Notes: a model not told the origin generated them from the letters alone. Positions 8,269 through 17,634 are shown, counted from the stretch's first letter. The stretch is DNA of 37,333 nt from an uncultured Clostridia bacterium (GCA_947306975.1 CAMZHU010000002.1:1-37333); one strand, 5' to 3'. Translations and numbers: made by a program.

Positions 8269-10479
8269 TCATGAGCCGCGGCTATTCCGCCCGCGACGGC
8301 TGAAAAAACGCCGCAGGGATGAAAATCGGGGTTTCTTCACAGGCAGAGGCTCTACCTTCCGGGCAGAGAAGTATTCGTACAGCCGCTCCTGGCTTGCGAC
8401 GCCTTCCGGTTCCGGGACCTTCGTATAAGTGCCGTCCGGCTGCATTTCCCAGCCTTTCACGTCGTCCTGGCGGAAAGCTTCCATCACCTCAAGCACCTGT
8501 TCCCGGATATCCGGGTCAGTGACTTCGACGAAGGCCTCCACACGGCGCTGGGTGTTGCGGTTGAGCAGGTCGCCGGATCCGATGAAGATCCTCTGCTCAT
8601 CGCCCCTGCCGAAGACGTACACGCGTGAATGCTCGAGGTATCTGCCGATAACGCTGCGAACTCTGATGTTATCAGAGTAACCGGGAAGACCGGGCCTCAG
8701 GCAGCAGATCCCCCTGATAAACATCTCTACGGGAACTCCCGCGCGCGAACACTCGACTAGTTTGGCCATGACGTCCACGTCGTTCATCGAATTGACTTTT
8801 ATGGCAACAAAACCTTCGCTGCCCTTGGATATCTCGTTGTCAAGAGCCGCGAGGAGCATGGGCCTGAAGCAGAGCGGGGAAGTTATGAGTTTCTCCGTAG
8901 CCTCGGGGGCCTGGCCTAGAGCGAGCGCTTCGAATATGGCGGTAGCGTCTATTCCGATCTGCCGGTCTGAAGTTATGAGGGAGAGGTCGCAGTACTGTTC
9001 ACTCGTTACCTCATTGTAGTTTCCGGTGCCTATCTGGGTTATGTACTTCACGGTATCTCCGCATTTTCTGGTTATGAGACAGAGCTTGCTGTGTACTTTT
9101 TCATCCTGAAGGCCGTAGATCACTGAACACCCTGCGTCTTCGAGCATCTCGCTGTAGTCGATATTGTTCTTTTCGTCGAAACGCGCGCGGAGCTCGAGAA
9201 GGCACAGCACGTCCTTTCCCTGATCCGCTGCGTAGGCGAGTGCCGCGGCAAGCTTGCTGCTTGCGGCAAGCCGGTACAGCGTGATCCGGATGGATACGAC
9301 TTCGGGATCATCGGCGGCTTCATAAAGCATTTCTATGAACGGCGTCATGCTCTGATAAGGAAAGCTGAGCAGGATGTCCTTCTTTTCGAGATAGCGGAAA
9401 TAGTCACCCTTTCGAAGCTGCACGGTGCGCACGCTGTGCCGTTCGGGATATTTCATGCCCGGTGCGGCCGTTAAGGCGCTTCCGAAACCGCGGCAGAAGG
9501 GGACGGAAGTCTGGAAAATCTGTTTCTCTGGAACCTTGGTGTATTTTTGCAGGAGTTCCACAAGACGCCTGTCTGCGCGGCCTTGGATCTGCAGACGGAC
9601 GATCTGCATCCTCTTGCGCTTGCGGAGGAGCTTTTCCATGCTCAGGCGGAAGTCGTCGTCCTCGGCCCGCGAGTTTTCGTCTATGAACACGTCGGCGTTG
9701 CGGGTAACGCGGATCGCGCAGGAGCTCTTGACATCATATTTCTTGAACAGGAGAGGGGCGAAATGCCGGACCATCGCGTCGGTAAGGATGATCTTCTGAC
9801 GTCCGTCCACCTCGAATACCCTGTATGCGGGAAGACGCGATATATAGACGAGACCCAGATCGGTCTTCTCGCGCTTCTTCAGCATCACGGCGACGTAATC
9901 CTCGCGGTTGTCGAGGAAAGGCATCGGGTGCTCAGCGTCGACGATGCGGGGCGAGAGCAGATGCCTCGCCTCTGCAAAGAACTTCCTGGCCATGCTCTCG
10001 TCGACCTTGGATATTCGGCGGAAGTCCACCAGCTCTATGTCAGCGGCCTTAAGGTCATCCATTACCTTTTTGTATATGCTCTGCTCGGTCAGCTGCTGCT
10101 GCTGGACCTCGCGGATGATCTTCTTCAGCTGGGTCTGGGTATTCCATCCGGTCTTCTGATCCGTATAATTAGGAAGCAGGATGCTCCTGTGCAGCAGAGC
10201 GCCGACGCGGACCATGAAGAACTCGTCGAGGTTGCTCTGGTATATAGACAGGAATTTCAGCCGCTCCAAAAGCGGCACGGTCGGGTCTCCGGCTTCCTTG
10301 AGCACGCGAAGATTGAACTGGAGCCAGCTCAGCTCCCGGTCCATGAAGCATGCGGGACCTACCGGGGGAGGACAGGCTTCTTCTTCAGCAGTTTCCTCGT
10401 TGACTTCAAGTTCGTCTTCGTCAGGCAGATCCTTTTCTTCAGTAAGGTCCTCAAGAAGGATGTTGTCCGTGTCTTCCAT
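8269..10479 (-). CDS. ppk1: Polyphosphate kinase 1
   Basis: FMDRELSWLQFNLRVLKEAGDPTVPLLERLKFLSIYQSNLDEFFMVRVG ... EKVHSKLCLITRK ... ITQIGTGNYNE: PPK1 hallmarks. Confidence 0.96.
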   Translation of the reverse strand: MEDTDNILLEDLTEEKDLPDEDELEVNEETAEEEACPPPVGPACFMDRELSWLQFNLRVLKEAGDPTVPLLERLKFLSIYQSNLDEFFMVRVGALLHRSILLPNYTDQKTGWNTQTQLKKIIREVQQQQLTEQSIYKKVMDDLKAADIELVDFRRISKVDESMARKFFAEARHLLSPRIVDAEHPMPFLDNREDYVAVMLKKREKTDLGLVYISRLPAYRVFEVDGRQKIILTDAMVRHFAPLLFKKYDVKSSCAIRVTRNADVFIDENSRAEDDDFRLSMEKLLRKRKRMQIVRLQIQGRADRRLVELLQKYTKVPEKQIFQTSVPFCRGFGSALTAAPGMKYPERHSVRTVQLRKGDYFRYLEKKDILLSFPYQSMTPFIEMLYEAADDPEVVSIRITLYRLAASSKLAAALAYAADQGKDVLCLLELRARFDEKNNIDYSEMLEDAGCSVIYGLQDEKVHSKLCLITRKCGDTVKYITQIGTGNYNEVTSEQYCDLSLITSDRQIGIDATAIFEALALGQAPEATEKLITSPLCFRPMLLAALDNEISKGSEGFVAIKVNSMNDVDVMAKLVECSRAGVPVEMFIRGICCLRPGLPGYSDNIRVRSVIGRYLEHSRVYVFGRGDEQRIFIGSGDLLNRNTQRRVEAFVEVTDPDIREQVLEVMEAFRQDDVKGWEMQPDGTYTKVPEPEGVASQERLYEYFSARKVEPLPVKKPRFSSLRRFFSRRGRNSRGS

Positions 10480-10486
10480 GGTGATA

Positions 10487-11968
10487 TCAGTCGTCCCTTT
10501 CTTTGATGGCGTTTTCCAAAGCGTCCACTACGATGCGCAGGGTCTTTATCCGCGCATACAGCTTGTCGTTCGATTCGATTATGTGCCAGGGGGCGAATTC
10601 AGTAGATGTCTTTTCCAGCATCTCCGAGACGGCTTCTTCATACTGGGGCCATTTTTCCCGGTTGCGCCAGTCTTCTTCCGTTATCTTCCACTGCTTAGAA
10701 GGATCGTTCTGCCTGTCGTTGAAACGCGCGAGCTGGGTCTCCTGGTCTATGTGTATCCAGAATTTCAGAATGACGGCGCCCCAGTCGTGGAGGTCAGACT
10801 CGAATTCGTTTATTTCATTATAAGCGCGCTTCCAGTCGTCCTCCGTGCAGAATCCTTCGATGCGTTCCACCATTACGCGGCCGTACCAGGTGCGGTCGAA
10901 GATGGCGACATGGCCTGTTCGGGGCAGACGCCGCCAGAATCTCCAGAGATAGTGTCGGGCAAGCTCGTGGGGCTCGGGCGACGCGATGGGGTATGTGTCG
11001 AATCCGCGGGGATCCAGCGGATAGGCGAGCCTGCGGATGTTGCCGCCTTTGCCGGCGGCGTCCCAGCCCTCGTAGCAGACGATCACCGGTATGCGCTTTC
11101 TGTAGATCCTGTTATGCAGATCGAATATCTTATCCTGAAGTTTCTTGAGTTCCTTGCGGTATTCATCTTTATCCATCTTTACTGAGAGATCGACATCGGA
11201 AAGGCGGGGAGTTTCGTGCATCGGGAAGTACTCGTCGAAAGCCTTTCCGTGATATTTGCCCGCAGCCACGCCTGCGGATACGGTCTCTGTGAGCAGAAGG
11301 TAAGCGTCGTAGTTCAGCTTACCGTACTTGGTGCCGTCCAGTACATGCCACGGGAAGATGTCGCTCGTCGCTTCCATGAACTCGCTGTATGCGTCACGGA
11401 ATCTCGAATAATGCGTATTCTGATACTCGTCGTACTCGGATGTGCGCCAGCTCGTGGTGCTGCTGGAACGGAGTTCGTCCTGCCGCTTTGTCTGCTCTTC
11501 CTTGGATATGTTCACGAAGAGCTTGAGGACGAGGTATCCGTTGTCGCGGAGCTGCCGCTCGAATCTGTTGACGGACCTGATCCTGCGCTGGAACAGCTCT
11601 TCATCCGTGACTTTGGTACATTTTTCGCGTACGGCGCCCTCCATCCAGCCGGCGTCCATGAACAGGAACGTTCCGTCTTCGGGAAGCGCGCAGAAGTAAG
11701 GATAAAGGAAAGGATAGCGGTTCGCCTCGGCCGTCCGTGCCTCGCCGCAGAAAACGCTCGAGAACCGCGGATCGATCTCGCTTATCAGAAGGTTGATGAG
11801 CCTGCCCTTTCCCGAAACGGCCCAGCCCTCCACAAGTACTATGACCGGCAGTTTCGCTTCGCGGATAGAGACCTGCTGGGCGGTGAGAAGCTTCTGCAGA
11901 CGCTTCGTCTCTTCCTTTCTGGTTTCCTTGTCGAGGCCGTCATCGGGGCGCACATAATCCTTTAGCAT
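10487..11968 (-). CDS. Two-domain PPK2 family protein (polyphosphate:AMP phosphotransferase-like)
   Basis: Tandem PPK2 domains: N-terminal VLVEGWAVSGKGRLIN and C-terminal VCYEGWDAAGKGGNIRRLAYPLDPRGFDTYPIASPEPHELARHYLWRFWRRLPRTGHVAIFDRTWYGRVMVERIEGF. AGGAG before the ATG at 11968. Confidence 0.92.
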   Translation of the reverse strand: MLKDYVRPDDGLDKETRKEETKRLQKLLTAQQVSIREAKLPVIVLVEGWAVSGKGRLINLLISEIDPRFSSVFCGEARTAEANRYPFLYPYFCALPEDGTFLFMDAGWMEGAVREKCTKVTDEELFQRRIRSVNRFERQLRDNGYLVLKLFVNISKEEQTKRQDELRSSSTTSWRTSEYDEYQNTHYSRFRDAYSEFMEATSDIFPWHVLDGTKYGKLNYDAYLLLTETVSAGVAAGKYHGKAFDEYFPMHETPRLSDVDLSVKMDKDEYRKELKKLQDKIFDLHNRIYRKRIPVIVCYEGWDAAGKGGNIRRLAYPLDPRGFDTYPIASPEPHELARHYLWRFWRRLPRTGHVAIFDRTWYGRVMVERIEGFCTEDDWKRAYNEINEFESDLHDWGAVILKFWIHIDQETQLARFNDRQNDPSKQWKITEEDWRNREKWPQYEEAVSEMLEKTSTEFAPWHIIESNDKLYARIKTLRIVVDALENAIKERDD

Positions 11969-12038
11969 ATATAAACAGCTCCTAACTTCACATAGACGGA
12001 TTACCGCCGCGGATAAAATCGGCAGTATAGATAATTCC

Positions 12039-12066
12039 ATTATAAACTATATGCATTGTATTGCAA
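12039..12066 (-). promoter_or_regulatory. Putative promoter of the PPK2-ppk1 operon
   Basis: Minus strand TTGCAA - 16 nt - TATAAT. Confidence 0.6.
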
Positions 12067-12216
12067 GCGTTTTCGGACTGTCGGTGCCATCTGGAGCGCT
12101 TTCTTCAGCGGCAACACATAAAGCAAAGAATGCCCCTTTCAGAAGGCAGCCTGTTCGCGATCGTTCATCGTATCGCTGCCCGTCCGAACGTCTCCGCAAA
12201 TTGGCGGATACACCGA

Positions 12217-12245
12217 TTGACAAATACTAAATACTTCCATATAAT
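12217..12245 (+). promoter_or_regulatory. Promoter of the TetR-headed cluster
   Basis: TTGACA - 17 nt - TATAAT, exact consensus. Confidence 0.85.
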
Positions 12246-12259
12246 GTTTTTATAAACAT
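12244..12259. promoter_or_regulatory. Candidate operator palindrome at the tetR transcription start
   Basis: ATGTTT-ttat-AAACAT immediately downstream of the -10; also AACATGTT at its right edge. Confidence 0.45.
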
Positions 12260-12278
12260 GTTCATAAAGGGTGATTCC

Positions 12279-12806
12279 ATGCCTAAGATCATTGAAAACG
12301 TAAGAGAACGCGCTATTGCGGAAGCAAGGGAAGTGCTGACCAGGGACGGTTACGCGGCCATGACCGTCCGCCGGGTCGCAAAAGATCTGGATATAGCTCC
12401 CGCGACCCTCTATAACTACTTCCCGTCCAAAGAGCATCTTGCTGCCTGCGTGATGCTGGAGGACTGGCGTGAACTGACCCGCGTGATAGAAGAAAGAAGC
12501 AGCGGTCTTTCCGCCGAAGACACTGTACGCGCTCTCTTCGACACAGTCAGACGCTTCACTGAGAAATACGCGCTCTCATGGTCGCAGTACGGGACGGAAG
12601 CGAGCGCGACTCCTATGCGGAAAAGATATCACTCGGTGCTGGTGGAACAGCTGGCAGGATACATTCGTGCGGCTATGACGCCGGAAGAATCGGGATCGGG
12701 ACCCTGGCGGCCGTTGTTTCTTGCGGAATTGGTGCTCAGGTTCGGCTCGGACGGCGTGAGCGTCTATGAAGACCTGGAACCTGCCGTAAAAAAGATCCTG
12801 GATTAA
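12279..12806 (+). CDS. TetR/AcrR family transcriptional regulator
   Basis: N-terminal HTH: AREVLTRDGYAAMTVRRVAKDLDIAPATLYNYFPSKEHLAACVM. Confidence 0.92.
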   Translation: MPKIIENVRERAIAEAREVLTRDGYAAMTVRRVAKDLDIAPATLYNYFPSKEHLAACVMLEDWRELTRVIEERSSGLSAEDTVRALFDTVRRFTEKYALSWSQYGTEASATPMRKRYHSVLVEQLAGYIRAAMTPEESGSGPWRPLFLAELVLRFGSDGVSVYEDLEPAVKKILD

Positions 12807-12859
12807 GAGATATACACAGTAGAACCCAGCGCCGACGGCGCTGTAATATAGGAGGTATT

Positions 12860-13798
12860 ATGAGTAGCTTCAAAGATCTGCGGATAGTGGACAACTTCTA
12901 TCAGACGTCCCTGTTCTTTCCCATGCCCACGGTGCTTATAAGCACCATAGCTGCCGACGGCTCTACAAGCCTCGGCCCCTACAGCCTCGTCCAGCCGTAC
13001 TACGTGGCCGGCAAGGATTATTACGCCATGCTCCTCAACTGCCGGAATTCTTCAAATACGGCGCAGCACATCCTGAGAACCGGCAAATGCGCTATAAACT
13101 TTATTCCGGACGACAGAAAGTACTTCAAGGAATGTGTCCGTCTCGGATGGCCCGGCGATACCCCCGCAGAGAAGATGAAGGGCTGCAAGTTCACTCTTGA
13201 GCCCGGCATCGCGGAGGGCGATGAGCCGCGCCCCCTTGTCGTTCAGGAGGCGTTCCAGGTCATAGAGTGCACCTGGATGAGAGAACTCGACGGAGCGGAC
13301 CGCGACGAGCCCGGCCAGCTGGAGGGCTACGAGCCGCCGTATCACGACTTCAACGGCATCACATCCAAATTCGGCGCTACATTCATCCTGCGCGTGGACA
13401 AGATCCTGATGAAGGAGAGGTACTACAACGCGATAATCAACGGAGTCAAGGCTAAGGATTTCCCCAGCGTTCCCGTGGATTACGGGTACAGGGATTCCAA
13501 GAACTTCTGGTATACGCGCTTTCCTGGCTTCGGAAAGCTCAGAGGAGCCATCCCGGAGCTGCTTCCCATGCGCGCTACCACGGTCAGCAGCGTACAGTAT
13601 GCGGCAGACCGGATCGATCCGAACATAAAGTTCACCGAAGAGGCCTGCGCAAAACTGGTGAACGTGCCCCGCATATTCCTCCCGATAGCCCTCAAAGGAT
13701 GCGTCTCCTGGGCAAAGGAGAACGGCGTCACTCTCATAACTGCGGAGCACATGGATATCATCAACGACAAGCGTTCCAAGGAAAAGAGCAAGAAATAA
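12860..13798 (+). CDS. Flavin reductase-like (FMN-binding split barrel) protein with C-terminal PCP_red-like helical domain
   Basis: PMPTVLISTIAADGSTSLGPYSLVQPYYVAGKDYYAMLLNCRNSSNTAQHILRTGKCAINF; C-terminus FTEEACAKLVNVPRIFLPIALKGCVSWAKENGVTLITAEHM resembles PCP_red from memory of the family. Confidence 0.78.
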   Translation: MSSFKDLRIVDNFYQTSLFFPMPTVLISTIAADGSTSLGPYSLVQPYYVAGKDYYAMLLNCRNSSNTAQHILRTGKCAINFIPDDRKYFKECVRLGWPGDTPAEKMKGCKFTLEPGIAEGDEPRPLVVQEAFQVIECTWMRELDGADRDEPGQLEGYEPPYHDFNGITSKFGATFILRVDKILMKERYYNAIINGVKAKDFPSVPVDYGYRDSKNFWYTRFPGFGKLRGAIPELLPMRATTVSSVQYAADRIDPNIKFTEEACAKLVNVPRIFLPIALKGCVSWAKENGVTLITAEHMDIINDKRSKEKSKK

Positions 13799-13834
13799 CG
13801 GCCCTGAGCCGAAAACTGACAGGAGGATAATAAT

Positions 13835-14680
13835 ATGAAAGTCGTATTAGCCGGCGCATTCGGACATCTTGGAGAGGACATACTGAGGTCTCTGGTCAGG
13901 GCGGGCCACGAGGTAACGGCCGCGGATATGGTCACCCGTGAGATCGAGGGCTGCGAGGGATTCACTCCGGTCAAGGTGGATATGACTGACAGGGAGTCCA
14001 TCAAGGGCCTGTGCGACGGCGCGGACGTCGTTATAACCACAGTCGGCCTTACGAAGACCAGCGCCAAGCTTACCAACTATGACATAGACTGGGGAGCAAA
14101 CAAAAACCTCGTTGACGAGGCCGTCGCCGCCGGTGTCAAGAACTTTGCGTACATCTCAGTACTCAAGGCCGACAAAGCCCCGAAGGTACCGATGCTTGAC
14201 GCCAAGGCAAAGCTGGAGGAGTATCTCAAGCGGAGCGGCATGACATGGGTCATCTTCCGTCCGACAGGATACTTTTACGATATCGCAAAGGTGTTCATGC
14301 CAATGGTCGAGAAAGGCAAGGTCACGCTCCTGGGAAAAGACGAAGTCCACGCCAATGTGGTGGATACCCCGGATTTCGCGGACTTCATCGTAGAGCACAT
14401 GCTGGACGAGAACAAGACCTACGACGTTGGCGGCAAGGAGACGTACTCTTATGAGGAACTTGCCAAAATGTTCTTTGAAGCAGCCGGCAAGGAACCGGTG
14501 ATCAGCCGTGCGCCCACGTGGCTCTTCGACGTTCTTGCATGGGTGAACAAGCTAAAGAAGAACGGCAAGGATGCCATAATCAAGTTTTCAAAGTGGACCC
14601 TCACGGAGGAGATGGTGGGCGACACCAAGGTCGGTGAACACAGCTTCGCCGAGTATATAAAGAACTGCTATAAGAAGTAA
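13835..14680 (+). CDS. NAD(P)-binding NmrA/atypical SDR-like protein
   Basis: MKVVLAGAFGHLGEDILRSLVRAGHEVTAADM Rossmann GxxGxxG; WVIFRPTGYF. Confidence 0.88.
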   Translation: MKVVLAGAFGHLGEDILRSLVRAGHEVTAADMVTREIEGCEGFTPVKVDMTDRESIKGLCDGADVVITTVGLTKTSAKLTNYDIDWGANKNLVDEAVAAGVKNFAYISVLKADKAPKVPMLDAKAKLEEYLKRSGMTWVIFRPTGYFYDIAKVFMPMVEKGKVTLLGKDEVHANVVDTPDFADFIVEHMLDENKTYDVGGKETYSYEELAKMFFEAAGKEPVISRAPTWLFDVLAWVNKLKKNGKDAIIKFSKWTLTEEMVGDTKVGEHSFAEYIKNCYKK

Positions 14681-14698
14681 GCATAGGGGGTAAGCGTC

Positions 14699-15502
14699 AT
14701 GATATTTCCTGCACTTACATGGGTGCTGCTGGTCGTAGCGGCCGTTATCAGCGCCGTCGGATTCTACAAGTTCATCTGGTTCCTGTCAGTGGGATACGGC
14801 CTGTCCGTAGCGGGTATCGGCGTCGCCATCCTGGTGATATCACTTATCCGCGGAGACCTGACGGTGATTATGGCGGTCCTCTGCGTACTGCTGATCGTCT
14901 ACGGCATACGTCTCGGCGGGTTCCTGCTCGTACGGGAGCTTAAAAGCGCAGCATACAAAAAGACCCTGGATTCCCAGACGGAAAAGCCGGTCCCCATGCC
15001 GGTCAAGATCGTGATCTGGATCTGCGTTGCCGTGCTCTACGTCATGCAGACGTCCCCGGTCTGGTACAGGGAGGCAACGGCTCCGCTCGGAGGGCAGGTG
15101 ACCGCTTGGATCGGCGCGGTCCTCATGGCTGCCGGCATGATCCTGGAGGCCACCGCTGACAGGCAGAAGAGCGCATCCAAGAAGAAAGATCCCCATAAGC
15201 CGGCAATGAACGGGCTCTATAAACTGTGCCGCTGCCCGAACTACTTCGGCGAGATCGTCTTCTGGACGGGCGTGTTCGTTTCCGGATGGGGCATACTCAG
15301 AGGCTGGCAGTGGCTGATCGCCGCTCTCGGTTACGTATGCATATTCTACATCATGGTCAACGGCGCCCAGCGACTCGAAAAACGTCAGAACAAGAATTAC
15401 GGCGAGATGGACGAATACCGCGAGTATGTCGCGAAGACGCCTATCCTGATTCCTTTCGTTCCCGTCTACCATCTCGTCAAAGAGGAGAAAGGGGAAAAAT
15501 GA
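14699..15502 (+). CDS. DUF1295-type (steroid 5-alpha-reductase/ICMT-like) integral membrane protein
   Basis: GLYKLCRCPNYFGEIVFWTGVFVSGWG...YVCIFYIMVNGAQRLEKRQNKNYGEMDEYREYVAKTPILIPF matches the DUF1295 pattern. Confidence 0.82.
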   Translation: MIFPALTWVLLVVAAVISAVGFYKFIWFLSVGYGLSVAGIGVAILVISLIRGDLTVIMAVLCVLLIVYGIRLGGFLLVRELKSAAYKKTLDSQTEKPVPMPVKIVIWICVAVLYVMQTSPVWYREATAPLGGQVTAWIGAVLMAAGMILEATADRQKSASKKKDPHKPAMNGLYKLCRCPNYFGEIVFWTGVFVSGWGILRGWQWLIAALGYVCIFYIMVNGAQRLEKRQNKNYGEMDEYREYVAKTPILIPFVPVYHLVKEEKGEK

Positions 15503-16161
15503 TGAGCATCCCGATGGCAATAGTGGATTTCGTTCCCGTCGTCCTGTTCCTTGCAGCGGCCGTTATCCTGCAGAGATGGCTGTACGCGAGGATGAGCAAG
15601 GGCTGCTTCGCTCTGTTCGCAGCCGGTACGATAATGATCGTATGTGCAGGTATCATGAAGGCGACGTGGAAACTGCTCTACGCAGCGGGCATCTGTGATT
15701 TCGAACGACTCAACCTGAGTTTTTTCCCGATGCAGGCCATAGGATTCCTCCTCGCCGGTATCGCTATTGCCGCCCTGCTGGCCTTCCCGCAGGGGAAGAG
15801 AGCAGAAGCGCTTTATACAGCAGCCGCGCCGGCTGTATTCCCGGGAACGATGGTGTTCGTCGCCATGATGGTCCTGGGCAGCTTCGGAATGTGCGGCGGC
15901 CTCGCGCTGACTGCAGCGCGCCAGAAGAAAAAGACCGCTGCGATCCTCTTCGGGGTTTCGTTCCTGTTCATGCTCGCGATGGGGTATCTGTCATCCCGTG
16001 ATTTCACGAAGCCGATACTTAACTGGATGGCGGAGATAGTTAACATTTTCGGAGAGGGCGCGCTCCTGGCCGCAACCGTCATGCTGGTGAAAAAACAGAA
16101 GGCTGTTCCGGAGATTCTTGAGAATCAGGAGGTTTCATATGAAGGAACTGATACTCAGTGA
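15499..16161 (+). CDS. Polytopic membrane protein of unknown function
   Basis: ATGA overlap with upstream stop; multiple hydrophobic helices; no family recognised. Confidence 0.7.
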   Translation: MMSIPMAIVDFVPVVLFLAAAVILQRWLYARMSKGCFALFAAGTIMIVCAGIMKATWKLLYAAGICDFERLNLSFFPMQAIGFLLAGIAIAALLAFPQGKRAEALYTAAAPAVFPGTMVFVAMMVLGSFGMCGGLALTAARQKKKTAAILFGVSFLFMLAMGYLSSRDFTKPILNWMAEIVNIFGEGALLAATVMLVKKQKAVPEILENQEVSYEGTDTQ

Positions 16162-16792
16162 ACTCGGCCGTGAGTACACGGTCAAAGAAAGAGATCTCGG
16201 GAAATACCGCGTCCTGAAGAAGTCCGGCATGACCTTCCGTATCTCGTCCTATGATGTCGAGGGGCTCGGATCCATGAGCACAATAGACATGAAGGCGATG
16301 CTCGGGCTCATGCAGATGGAGAGCGTAATACTGACGGCGGAGGAAAAGGATCTCCCGCTTTTCAGCATGGACTTTATCAAAGCCGCGGGGAAGTGTACGC
16401 TGCTGGAGGAATTCTACGACACGATGCTCTCTCCGATAGACACGGAGTCGCAGGACGGATACAGGCTGGTCAAGGCCCGTTACGCTTACCTGCAGAAGTA
16501 CGAGACGGGGAGCCGCTGGTATGACAGCATACGCTATGATTTCACACTCGGAGCTACAGACAAGAGCCTTAAGGAGATGAAAGAGGAGATAACGGCGTCG
16601 TACTTTGCCGCGTACAGGGAGAATGCCGGACGCGCGCCTGCCGTGGATCCCGTCCTTAAGAAAGCGAAGACAGCCGAATATGTGGACGGACTGTTCAGTA
16701 ACGGCGGCCCGGCGGTCGATCAGTTCAAAAAGCTCTTTGGCGAGGAGACCTCGAGAGAGGTGTTCGAGAGATTCGTCTTCTCGTGCAGGTGA
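16139..16792 (+). CDS. Uncharacterised protein, possible ferredoxin-dependent bilin reductase (HY2)-fold
   Basis: ATG at 16139 with AGGAGG upstream. DLPLFSMDFIKAAGKCTLLEEFYD and C-terminal VDQFKKLFGEETSREVFERFVF recall FDBR motifs (memory-based, not aligned). Confidence 0.6.
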   Translation: MKELILSELGREYTVKERDLGKYRVLKKSGMTFRISSYDVEGLGSMSTIDMKAMLGLMQMESVILTAEEKDLPLFSMDFIKAAGKCTLLEEFYDTMLSPIDTESQDGYRLVKARYAYLQKYETGSRWYDSIRYDFTLGATDKSLKEMKEEITASYFAAYRENAGRAPAVDPVLKKAKTAEYVDGLFSNGGPAVDQFKKLFGEETSREVFERFVFSCR

Positions 16793-16809
16793 TTCCCGGA
16801 GCGAACGAA

Positions 16810-17553
16810 ATGACGGAACGGAGATTCGTAAAACATCCCCGTCTGAGAAGGGTCCTGCTGATATCACTCATAGTGCTCATCCTGATCGCTGCAGCGGCTG
16901 TCTATGCGGCGGACTATTACCGCGCCGACGAAGCTGCCGGGTCCTCCATTACAGATCCCGCACCGGGGATACGCGTTGAGACCGGAAAGAGGAGGATCGC
17001 CTTTATCCCGGACAATCCTGAGGCCGGCCTCATATTCTATCCCGGCGGAAAGGTCGAGTATACGGCCTACGCGCCGCTTATGGAGAAGCTTGCTGAAAAA
17101 GGCGTCCTCTGCGTCATCCTGAAGATGCCTTTTAATCTAGCCGTACTGGACGCCAACGCCGCGGAAGGCGTGGCGGACGATTATCCGGAAGTGGATCACT
17201 GGGCGGTCGGCGGACACTCCCTCGGGGGAGCGATGGCAGCATCCTATGCCGCGAAGCATCCCGGAAGCGCCGATGCGCTCGTGCTGCTGGCAGCCTACTC
17301 GACATCAGACCTGACAGGCACCGGGATGAAGGTCATCAGCATCTACGGCACAGAGGACGGCGTCATGAACGCGGGAAGCTATGAGAAATACCGGGGGAAC
17401 CTGCCGGCGGACTTTTCGGAGACCGTGATCGACGGCGGATGCCACTCCTATTTCGGCAACTACGGACTGCAGAAAGGTGACGGCGAGCCCTTCATAAGCA
17501 GAGACGAACAGCAGGACCTGACCGCTTCGACTGTCGCTGGTCTCATATCCTGA
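16810..17553 (+). CDS. Membrane-anchored alpha/beta hydrolase
   Basis: N-terminal TM; GLIFYPGGKVEYTAYAPLMEKLAEKGVLCVILKMPFNLAVLDANAAE...WAVGGHSLGGAMAASYAAKHP (GHSLGG nucleophile). Confidence 0.88.
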   Translation: MTERRFVKHPRLRRVLLISLIVLILIAAAAVYAADYYRADEAAGSSITDPAPGIRVETGKRRIAFIPDNPEAGLIFYPGGKVEYTAYAPLMEKLAEKGVLCVILKMPFNLAVLDANAAEGVADDYPEVDHWAVGGHSLGGAMAASYAAKHPGSADALVLLAAYSTSDLTGTGMKVISIYGTEDGVMNAGSYEKYRGNLPADFSETVIDGGCHSYFGNYGLQKGDGEPFISRDEQQDLTASTVAGLIS

Positions 17554-17576
17554 AAACCTGTGGAACGTAAATAAGA

Positions 17577-17608
17577 AAGTCCCTGAGATCGTCTGATCTC
17601 AGGGACTT
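17577..17608. terminator. Strong inverted repeat between convergent operons, probable bidirectional terminator
   Basis: AAGTCCCTGAGATC-gtct-GATCTCAGGGACTT perfect 14-bp stem. Confidence 0.7.
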
Positions 17609-17634
17609 AGTTTCATAGCAGTGTTTTTGGACGG

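Noticed and set aside
9547-10506. 319-aa plus-strand ORF opposite ppk1
   Set aside because: Antisense shadow of the clearly conserved PPK1; no RBS or family.
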